Shown here: positions 4,671-11,114 of the stretch, in pieces
How positions within the stretch are numbered: the stretch's first letter is position 1
Layout of the letters: each line of letters starts with the position of its first letter
Made by a program: the position numbers and the translations under genes
Assembly: GCA_016937135.1 (NCBI GenBank)
Contig: JAFGWO010000098.1
Location: 1-11,114 of the forward strand
Length of the DNA stretch: 11,114 bases
From: Pseudomonadota bacterium
Lineage (GTDB): Bacteria > BMS3Abin14
Reading direction: 5' to 3'
Notes under the pieces: generated by a model
Told to the model about the DNA's origin: nothing
What the model saw: the letters and a program-made list of their open reading frames with translations, nothing else
Databases searched by the model: none

Positions 4671-6848
4671 ATGACCACGACGACCCACCTGAAACAGACC
4701 AAGGAGAAAGACGTTACCCTTCGCGTAGCCACTTCCTTCATCGAGGATGAAGGCAGCGGTCTTGCACGTATGGACAAGGAAGACATGCAGAAGATCGGCG
4801 CCAGCCCCGGCGACTGCATTTCCATCACCGGGCGCAGGACAACGGTGGCCAGGGCCGCCCAGACTACCCCTGAATATTCCGGCCAGAATATTCTCCAGAT
4901 CGACGGCATTACACGGGACAACGCCCAGGCGGGCATCGATGAATGGGTAACCGTTAAAAAAGTGCCCTTCCGGTCCGCCGACAGCGTGCTCCTGTCCCCT
5001 GTGGATCCCAACGCCCTGATGCCGAAGGACAAGGAGCTGCGCCATGTTCGACAGCTTCTCGCAGGGCTTAACGTTGTTGTAGGGGACCGGGTTGAGATTG
5101 TCCTCTTCGGGACGCGTCCCCAGTTTTACATTATAGAGGGGGCCAGTCCCAAAGGGGCCCTGAGGATCACCCCGAGCACCTCCCTTTCCTTCCGCGTTTC
5201 CGATTTTTCCCATGAAAAGACAACCAGAACATCCTATGAGGACATCGGCGGCCTGGAGGTCGAACTTGCCCGCATCAGGGAGATGATCGAACTTCCCCTT
5301 AAATTCCCCGAGCTTTTCACGGAGCTCGGCATCGATCCCCCGAAGGGCGTCCTCCTTTTCGGGCCTCCCGGGACAGGAAAAACCCTCATCGCCAGAACCA
5401 TCTCCAATGAAGTCCGGGCCCATTTCATCCACGTCAACGGCCCGGAGGTAATCCACAAATTCTATGGAGAGAGCGAAGCCAAACTCCGCATGGTCTTCGA
5501 GGAGGCCAAGAGGAACGCTCCCGCCATTATCTTCCTCGATGAGATCGATGCACTGGCCCCCAAAAGGGCTCAGGTCATCGGTGATGTGGAGAAGAGGGTT
5601 GTTGCCCAGCTTCTGGCCCTCATGGACGGTCTGGTCTCAAGGGGCGAAGTGGTCATCATCGGGGCTACGAACATGCCCGAACTCCTGGATCCTGCACTCA
5701 GGCGGCCAGGGCGCTTCGACAGGGAAATCACCATCGGCGTGCCCAACAAGCAGGGGCGCTCCCAGATCCTCAAGATCCATTCCCGGAAAATGCCCCTTGG
5801 CCCGGATGTTGATCTTGCCCATCTCGGCGAGATCACCCACGGCTACGTCGGCGCCGACCTTGCGGCCCTCTGCAAGGAGGCCGGCATGGCCGCCCTCAGA
5901 AGGGTCGTCCCCAAGGTCAAGTATGAGGTTGACGAAAAACCGAGTCTGCCGGAGGGCACCAAACTCGAGGTGACCGCCGACGACTTCATTGAAGCCTTCA
6001 AGAATGTGGAGCCGACCTCCACAAGGGAATTCATGGTCGAGCGTCCCCATGTCAAGTTCGAGGACGTGGGAGGGCTTCACAACGTCAAGAAGGCTCTCCT
6101 TTCCATCATCGACCTGCCCACCTTCAACCTTCCTTCCTTCACCAGCAGCCGAATGGGTCCGCCCAAGGGTATTCTCTTTTCCGGCCCGTCAGGCACCGGG
6201 AAAACCCTCATGGCCAAGGCATATGCCGGGCAGGTCAACCAGACTCTGATCGCCATTGATCCCCCGACCCTGCTCTCAAAATGGGTCGGCGAGTCGGAGA
6301 AGGGCCTTAGGGAGGTCTTCAAGCGCGCCAAGCAGGTTTCCCCCTGCGTCCTCTTTATCGACGATATCGATGCCCTTGCCATTTCCAGGACGGAAGACAA
6401 CGTCAGCAGCACGACCCAGAGGCTGACCAGCCAGCTCTTCCGCGAGATGGATGAGCTCCAGAGCGGCCTGGGGGTCACGGTCCTGGCGGCCACCAACCGG
6501 ATCGACCTGCTGGATCCGGGCCTGATGAGGGCAGGGCGTCTTGACTACATCCTTGAGTTCGAGGTCCCCGAACGGAATGAGCGCGTCGAGATCTTCAACG
6601 TTTTCCTCAAGGGCCTTCCCCTCGACGCCGGCGTAGATGTCGACGCCCTGGCGGACATGAGCGAAGGGTACACAGGCGCCGACATCGAGGCCCTCTGCAA
6701 GAGAGCCGTGATTTTTGCTTTTGAGGATGCGATGAAAGCAAAGGAAAAGGTTGACCTCGATTCAGTCAAGCTGACGGCCCCCCACTTTGAAAGGGCCGCC
6801 AGCCAGCAAGCCATGGCTTCCGAGCGGCCTTCAGCGGTGAAGCATTGA
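4671..6848 (+). CDS. Cdc48/VAT-type double AAA+ ATPase, 725 aa
   Basis: This is a hexameric ATP-driven protein unfoldase or remodelling enzyme of the Cdc48/p97/VAT class, expected in the cytoplasm. ATG 4671 follows GGGAGG by only three bases; a GTG at 4656 would add five residues. Residues about 14-180 fit the N domain (double-psi barrel, LRVA...GDCISITG). D1 has GPPGTGKT (231-238), IIFLDEID (286-293), sensor GATN (331-334), and Arg345 and Arg348 in RRPGRFD. D2 has GPSGTGKT (505-512), LFIDDID (561-567), AATN (606-609), and Arg620 and Arg623 in MRAGRLD. Pore loops are KFYGES (263-268) and KWVGES (537-542). In D2 the catalytic Walker B glutamate is Asp565. The C-terminus (SAVKH) lacks the HbYX proteasome-docking tail. 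It is the first gene of the cluster, 42 bases before the GntR gene. Substrate and partner are unknown. Confidence 0.92.
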   Translation: MTTTTHLKQTKEKDVTLRVATSFIEDEGSGLARMDKEDMQKIGASPGDCISITGRRTTVARAAQTTPEYSGQNILQIDGITRDNAQAGIDEWVTVKKVPFRSADSVLLSPVDPNALMPKDKELRHVRQLLAGLNVVVGDRVEIVLFGTRPQFYIIEGASPKGALRITPSTSLSFRVSDFSHEKTTRTSYEDIGGLEVELARIREMIELPLKFPELFTELGIDPPKGVLLFGPPGTGKTLIARTISNEVRAHFIHVNGPEVIHKFYGESEAKLRMVFEEAKRNAPAIIFLDEIDALAPKRAQVIGDVEKRVVAQLLALMDGLVSRGEVVIIGATNMPELLDPALRRPGRFDREITIGVPNKQGRSQILKIHSRKMPLGPDVDLAHLGEITHGYVGADLAALCKEAGMAALRRVVPKVKYEVDEKPSLPEGTKLEVTADDFIEAFKNVEPTSTREFMVERPHVKFEDVGGLHNVKKALLSIIDLPTFNLPSFTSSRMGPPKGILFSGPSGTGKTLMAKAYAGQVNQTLIAIDPPTLLSKWVGESEKGLREVFKRAKQVSPCVLFIDDIDALAISRTEDNVSSTTQRLTSQLFREMDELQSGLGVTVLAATNRIDLLDPGLMRAGRLDYILEFEVPERNERVEIFNVFLKGLPLDAGVDVDALADMSEGYTGADIEALCKRAVIFAFEDAMKAKEKVDLDSVKLTAPHFERAASQQAMASERPSAVKH

Positions 6849-6890
6849 TCCAGATGGTGGGTTTTGAAGGCTGGCGAGGAAAATCCGGGG

Positions 6891-7643
6891 ATGTTCAAAC
6901 CCGTTCGCAAGACGAAGGTTTACGAGGAAATCGTTTCCAAAATAAAAGTCCTTATCGAGAACGGCCGTCTCAAGTCGGGGGACCAGCTGCCCCCGGAGCG
7001 GGAGCTTTCGGAGGTGTTCAAGGTCAGCCGTTCGTCCCTCCGGGAAGCCCTTCGCGCTCTTGAGGGGGAGGGGTTTCTCGAGATCCGTCAGGGAGACGGG
7101 ACTTACGTTGCCTTAAAGCCCATTGAACAGATCGTCAAGCCTTTGGCCAATGCCATCTTGACGGAAAAGGATACACAGCTGGAGCTCTTTGAAATCCGTA
7201 AGATTCTTGAACCACAGCTTGCCCTGCTGGCCGCCGAGAGGGCCTCGGATGAGGATTTCGCCCGATTGGAGGAAATCCTCGACAGCCAGGCCGAAGAGGT
7301 GAGACAGGGCGGGCCGGGGGTCGACGTCGACAAGGAGTTCCACTACGCCCTTGCGAGAGCGACCGGCAACAAGATCATCCTTCGTGTCATGGATACCCTC
7401 ATGGATGCCATATCCGACAGCCGTGACCGGAGCTTGCAGGTGGAAGGGAGGCCCGAAAAATCCCTTTCTTTCCACAGAAATGTGTTTAACGCCTTAAAGG
7501 CGAGGGATAGGGAGCTCGCGGCCAAGGCAATGCGCGAGCATCTCGAGGATATTGAAGAAATTCTTTTTTCGGTCAGAAAGGAGGTCTGGGTTTCAGGCAA
7601 GAAAACCCGCAGGAAAGGGGGGAGTAAGACACACCAAATGTAA
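6891..7643 (+). CDS. FadR/PdhR-type GntR-family transcriptional regulator, 250 aa
   Basis: This DNA-binding regulator probably responds to a small carboxylate. Start ATG 6891 has GAGGA ten bases upstream; a TTG at 6864 is in frame but lacks a site. The N-terminal winged helix-turn-helix (about 8-75) contains LPPERELSEVF and VSRSSLREALRALEGEGFLE, typical of the family. The C-terminal FCD domain (about 95-230) carries a plausible metal site: Asp147 and His151 (DKEFH), His195 (SFHRNVF) and His217 (MREHLE). Metal-binding FCD proteins include regulators of lactate, pyruvate, glycolate and sugar-acid use. The last 15 residues are Lys/Arg-rich. It lies between the AAA+ gene (42-base gap) and the oxidoreductase (51 bases to the gamma start). 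The FadR-type palindrome in the cluster promoter suggests autoregulation. The effector is not known; oxalate or a related acid is a guess from context. Confidence 0.92.
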   Translation: MFKPVRKTKVYEEIVSKIKVLIENGRLKSGDQLPPERELSEVFKVSRSSLREALRALEGEGFLEIRQGDGTYVALKPIEQIVKPLANAILTEKDTQLELFEIRKILEPQLALLAAERASDEDFARLEEILDSQAEEVRQGGPGVDVDKEFHYALARATGNKIILRVMDTLMDAISDSRDRSLQVEGRPEKSLSFHRNVFNALKARDRELAAKAMREHLEDIEEILFSVRKEVWVSGKKTRRKGGSKTHQM

Positions 7644-7694
7644 ATGTTGTTCCGGTTTTTAATGACGAGCAGTAGAACAAAGGAGGAAAACATT

Positions 7695-8300
7695 ATGGCA
7701 AAGATTTTCGAGGTAACAATCTGGGCCACTGGCGTTCTTCAGGATATGGAAGGACGTCACGCTTCGCTTCTCATCGCCAACGCTGCGGACAAAGCGGGCA
7801 AGTTCGTGCAGGCATGGGATAACTACGCGGACCTTCCGGACCGCGTGAACGTTCCTCTGCGGAAGTATGCCCGCATCAGCGATGAAGAGATCGAGATGCG
7901 GTACGAGTATGAGAACGAGCACCCCGAGATGGTCATCATCATGCAGGACGCCATCATCAAGGGCATGAACGTCCTTTGGGGCATGCCCAAGGGCGGCGTT
8001 CTCGTCATCAACACCAAGAGGTCTGTCGACGATATCCTGAAGTTCATCCCCAACAAGGACCTTCTCAGCAAGATCGTCACCGTGGATGCCAACTCCATCG
8101 CCAAGGTCGCCGATATCGACTTCATGGGTGGTGAAGGCGGGGTCGAGGTTGTCGGTATCGGTGCTGGCCCTTCCGCTCCCCTTGTCGGGGCCGCCTGCAA
8201 GGTGACCGACGCATTCAGCCTTGAGAACGTTGTTGCCGTTGCCGCCAACAAGGACGGCGTCAAGAAGGGTTACGAACAGGCTGTCGTTACGAACCTGTAG
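7695..8300 (+). CDS. 2-oxoacid:ferredoxin oxidoreductase gamma subunit (probably oxalate-type), 201 aa
   Basis: This is the gamma subunit of a thiamine-diphosphate, iron-sulfur 2-oxoacid oxidoreductase (PorG-equivalent), a structural domain of the complex. ATG 7695 has a perfect AGGAGG eight bases upstream; earlier in-frame codons from 7644 on lack one. The family's catalytic-domain pattern appears in the middle and end: MQDAIIKGMNVLWGMPKGG (83-101), VTVDANSIA (128-136), and GIGAGPSAPLVGAACKVT (154-171) followed by FSLENV. The usual N-terminal GxGGQG motif is replaced by TGVLQDMEGRHASL (12-25), a clear departure from ordinary PorG. It is the first subunit of a gamma-delta-alpha-beta run with 21 bases to the delta start. 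Function is inferred from the cluster; specificity rests on the alpha subunit. Confidence 0.88.
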   Translation: MAKIFEVTIWATGVLQDMEGRHASLLIANAADKAGKFVQAWDNYADLPDRVNVPLRKYARISDEEIEMRYEYENEHPEMVIIMQDAIIKGMNVLWGMPKGGVLVINTKRSVDDILKFIPNKDLLSKIVTVDANSIAKVADIDFMGGEGGVEVVGIGAGPSAPLVGAACKVTDAFSLENVVAVAANKDGVKKGYEQAVVTNL

Positions 8301-8321
8301 GATCCAGGAAAGGAGAAGGAA

Positions 8322-8666
8322 ATGCCTAAGTACACAGTCAAGTTCAAGATCCCCAAGCATCTCCAGGTCCCGATGGGCGCTGTTATTCCGTCCCCGAAGA
8401 CGGAAAACGAGGGAATGATCACGGGCAACTGGCGGATCGTCCGCCCCGTTATCGATCACGAGAAATGCACGACCTGCCTTAACTGCTACATCTTCTGCCC
8501 GGACGCCTGCTGGCAGCTGAACGAGAAGACCGAAAAGATGGAGTGGAACGCCAAGTATTGCAAAGGCTGCCGGATCTGCATTAACGAGTGCCCCGCCGAT
8601 GCCCTCACCGCCGAGGAAGAACTCAATTTCCCCGATGGCGTTGTCCGGCTGGATGTCCCGTTCTAA
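8322..8666 (+). CDS. 2-oxoacid:ferredoxin oxidoreductase delta subunit, 2x[4Fe-4S] ferredoxin domain, 114 aa
   Basis: This subunit carries electrons from the thiamine-diphosphate site toward external ferredoxin (PorD-equivalent). ATG 8322 is preceded by AGGAG at six bases. Two complete bacterial-ferredoxin motifs are visible: Cys49, 52, 55 and 59 (CTTCLNCYIFCP) and Cys80, 83, 86 and 90 (CKGCRICINECP), sufficient for two [4Fe-4S] clusters. An N-terminal extension of about 45 basic residues precedes the first motif, as in other PorD proteins. The stop is 15 bases from the alpha start, with the alpha ribosome site abutting it. Gamma plus delta total 315 residues; as I recall, the Moorella oxalate oxidoreductase carries these two domains fused in one polypeptide of about that size. 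Confidence 0.93.
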   Translation: MPKYTVKFKIPKHLQVPMGAVIPSPKTENEGMITGNWRIVRPVIDHEKCTTCLNCYIFCPDACWQLNEKTEKMEWNAKYCKGCRICINECPADALTAEEELNFPDGVVRLDVPF

Positions 8667-8681
8667 GGAGGAGGTTTGAAG

Positions 8682-9902
8682 ATGGCGAAAGAATATTTCT
8701 ACAGCGGCTGCGCCGCTGCGGCTTACGGAGCAAAAGCTGCCAGGGTAGAGGTCATTACGTCCTATCCTATCCGCCCCTACACCGGCATCATGATGGAGCT
8801 TTCCAAGCTCGTCGCAAACGGTGACCTGGATGCCGAGTTCGTCCACGGCGAGGGCGAGCACGCCCAGATGTCCGTGACGCTGGGCGCTTCCGCTTCCGGC
8901 GCCAGGGCCTACACCGGTACCTCGGGTGTCGGCGTGGCTTACGGCATGGAGGTTTACTCCCCCACCGCCGGCGGACGGTATCCCTGCCAGTGCGCGATCG
9001 CTGACCGCGCCCTCGACCCCCCCGGCGACTTCGGTTCCGAGCACACCGACGTCATGAGCGCCAGGGACCAGGGCTACATCATGGGTTGGGCTGAGTCCCC
9101 CCAGGAGGTCTTCGACAACACCATCATGTTCTATCGCATCGGTGAAGACCAGGATGTCATGCTGCCCCAGTTCTGCTGCCAGGACGGCTACTTCGTGTCC
9201 CACATCCCGGGCAAGGTTCCCGTCCCCGAGCAGTCCCAGGTCGACGAGTATCTGCCCCCGTACAACCATCCGCATCCCCTGGATCCCCATCGCCCGACCC
9301 TGCACGGTCCCCAGATCTTCCCGGACCAGGGCGCGGCTATTGACATCCAGAGGGCCGGTGCCCATGCCAACCTGCCCAAGGTCATCGAGAAGTGCGTCAA
9401 GGAGTACAACGAGGTTATGGGCCGCAACTATGCCCCCATGCTCGACGAGTACATGACCGACGACGCCGAATTCGTGTTCTTCCTCCAGGGCGGCCATGCC
9501 AAAACGGCCCGCTACGCGGTCAACCACCTGCGGAAGAAGGGCGTCAAGGCCGGAATGGTAAGGCCCCGGTTCACCAGGCCCTTCCCGTCCGATGAGATCG
9601 CCGAGAGATGCGGCAAGTTCAAGGCCATCGGAACCATCGAGACCAGCACCTCTTACGGCGGAGCCATGAGGGGCGGCAACCTGATCCACGAGGTCCGCGC
9701 TTCCCTGTACGACCTGGACAAAAGGCCGGCCGTTACCTCCATGATGGCGGGACTCGGCGGCGAGGTTGTGACCCTGGACATGTTCTTCCAGTATGCTGAA
9801 GTGCTTGCGAAGGCAGCCAAGACCGGCCAGGTCGATCAGTGGGTGTACTGGGCCGGATTTGACATCGCTGGCTGGGAGGGCGCCCGCAGGCTGCAGTTTT
9901 AA
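8682..9902 (+). CDS. 2-oxoacid:ferredoxin oxidoreductase alpha subunit, candidate oxalate oxidoreductase, 406 aa
   Basis: This is the pyrimidine-binding, substrate-specifying subunit (PorA fold). ATG 8682 has GGAGG seven bases upstream. The diagnostic site is YPIRP at 28-32. Pyruvate enzymes read YPITP, whose Thr contacts the substrate carboxylate; here it is Arg31. Glu59 (GEGEHAQ) fits the catalytic thiamine-activating glutamate. Arg109 corresponds to the conserved carboxylate arginine (Arg114 of the Desulfovibrio africanus enzyme). It is followed by LDPPGDFG (111-118) with Asp112 and Phe117. As I remember, Arg31, Arg109, Asp112 and Phe117 are exactly the oxalate-binding and switch-loop residues of the Moorella thermoacetica oxalate oxidoreductase. 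The C-terminal half has the usual GRNYAPMLDEY (247-257) and RPRFTRPFP (294-302). Predicted reaction: oxalate to 2 CO2 with reduction of ferredoxin. The alternative is another short 2-oxoacid or phenylglyoxylate; pyruvate is less likely. Confidence 0.9.
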   Translation: MAKEYFYSGCAAAAYGAKAARVEVITSYPIRPYTGIMMELSKLVANGDLDAEFVHGEGEHAQMSVTLGASASGARAYTGTSGVGVAYGMEVYSPTAGGRYPCQCAIADRALDPPGDFGSEHTDVMSARDQGYIMGWAESPQEVFDNTIMFYRIGEDQDVMLPQFCCQDGYFVSHIPGKVPVPEQSQVDEYLPPYNHPHPLDPHRPTLHGPQIFPDQGAAIDIQRAGAHANLPKVIEKCVKEYNEVMGRNYAPMLDEYMTDDAEFVFFLQGGHAKTARYAVNHLRKKGVKAGMVRPRFTRPFPSDEIAERCGKFKAIGTIETSTSYGGAMRGGNLIHEVRASLYDLDKRPAVTSMMAGLGGEVVTLDMFFQYAEVLAKAAKTGQVDQWVYWAGFDIAGWEGARRLQF

Positions 9903-9929
9903 TTAGCCCTGCGCTGCTCTCTACCTTGA

Positions 9930-10922
<993 letters not shown>

Positions 10923-10962
10923 TAGTCAGGCATTAGAAAAAGTTTCATTGCAAGGCCTTTTC

Positions 10963-10971
10963 TGGTATTAT
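10963..10971 (+). promoter_or_regulatory. Possible extended -10 promoter for the next gene
   Basis: TGGTATTAT matches an extended -10 (TGn plus TATTAT). A TTTCAT 17 bases upstream (10943-10948) is only a poor -35. The region is locally AT-rich after the beta stop codon. Transcription would start near 10978 and run through the hairpin at 10994-11032. Confidence 0.3.
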
Positions 10972-10993
10972 AGGACAGTGTGATCTCAAGGAA

Positions 10994-11032
10994 CCGGCAG
11001 CGTCTCCATCAATCCCCCGGGGGCGCTGCCGG
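10994..11032 (+). terminator. Strong hairpin downstream of the beta subunit (terminator or leader structure)
   Basis: CCGGCAGCG and CGCTGCCGG form a perfect 9-bp stem. The 21-base loop contains the self-complementary CCCCCGGGGG. No T run follows (GACCACGG), so this is not a standard intrinsic terminator. It could protect the 3' end of the oxidoreductase mRNA, assist factor-dependent termination, or belong to the leader of the next gene. Confidence 0.45.
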
Positions 11033-11075
11033 GACCACGGGATCCAGGTTGTCCATTCAAATAACAGAAAAGGAG

Positions 11076-11114
11076 GTGAAAAAGACATACGTTTCAGACA
11101 TCGACCAAAGTAAA
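11076..11114 (+). CDS. Probable 5' end of a further gene (partial)
   Basis: After GAAAAGGAG a GTG at 11076 opens a frame that runs to the window edge as MKKTYVSDIDQSK. The Shine-Dalgarno-like run AAAGGAGG overlaps the GTG, so spacing is wrong for this codon. A TTG at 11049 in the same frame is an alternative with a poor site. The first residues faintly recall OB-fold/HD-domain exoribonuclease openings, but 13 residues cannot identify a family. Confidence 0.35.
   Translation, partial: MKKTYVSDIDQSK

Noticed and set aside
6864..6890. Upstream TTG start for the GntR regulator
   Set aside because: No ribosome site precedes it, and family members normally begin a few residues before the winged helix, which fits ATG 6891.
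7644..7694. Internal promoter or terminator between the GntR gene and the gamma subunit
   Set aside because: The stretch is AT-richer and contains TTGTTCC and a short T run, but no -10 at proper spacing and no stem stronger than four pairs, so I do not call either.
7659..9689. A very long open frame on the minus strand (about 676 codons) across the oxidoreductase genes
   Set aside because: It lies antisense to three well-recognised subunits with strong ribosome sites. In GC-rich genes with G/C third positions, stop codons are rare on the opposite strand. Its translation shows no recognisable domain.

Overview
The window looks like a GC-rich chromosomal segment from an anaerobic, Gram-negative-type bacterium. 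I would guess the Desulfobacterota (former deltaproteobacteria) or a neighbouring lineage. The reasons are a GTP-type PEP carboxykinase, a four-subunit 2-oxoacid:ferredoxin oxidoreductase, strong AGGAG ribosome sites, and intergenic heptamer and hairpin repeats. This placement is inference: no rRNA or marker gene is present.

Layout. Positions 1-86 hold the 3' end of an unidentified plus-strand gene. Positions 87-358 are intergenic, with heptamer repeats, a terminator facing the minus strand and one copy of a dispersed hairpin repeat. A minus-strand gamma-glutamyltranspeptidase-family gene (359-2134) follows. The second repeat copy lies at 2265-2327, inverted relative to the first. A plus-strand pckG gene (2584-4395) has its own probable promoter.

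From about 4561 to 10922 there is a tightly spaced plus-strand series: a Cdc48/VAT-type AAA+ ATPase, a FadR/PdhR-type GntR regulator, then gamma, delta, alpha and beta subunits of a ferredoxin-dependent 2-oxoacid oxidoreductase. Gaps are 14 to 51 bases and I see no convincing internal promoter or terminator, so this may be one operon. Its promoter carries a near-perfect FadR/PdhR-type operator (4592-4602), which suggests the encoded GntR protein controls its own operon.

The most informative observation is the substrate site of the oxidoreductase alpha subunit. The usual YPITP motif reads YPIRP (Arg31), with Arg109, Asp112 and Phe117 in a DRALDPPGDFG loop. These residues match, in identity and numbering as I remember them, the oxalate oxidoreductase of Moorella thermoacetica. 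The cluster is therefore better read as a candidate oxalate:ferredoxin oxidoreductase (oxalate to 2 CO2, feeding low-potential electrons to ferredoxin) than as an ordinary pyruvate enzyme. A Cdc48-like unfoldase and a GntR regulator in the same transcription unit would be an unusual arrangement.

The window ends about 190 bases after the beta subunit, with a strong hairpin, a possible extended -10 promoter and the probable first codons of another gene.
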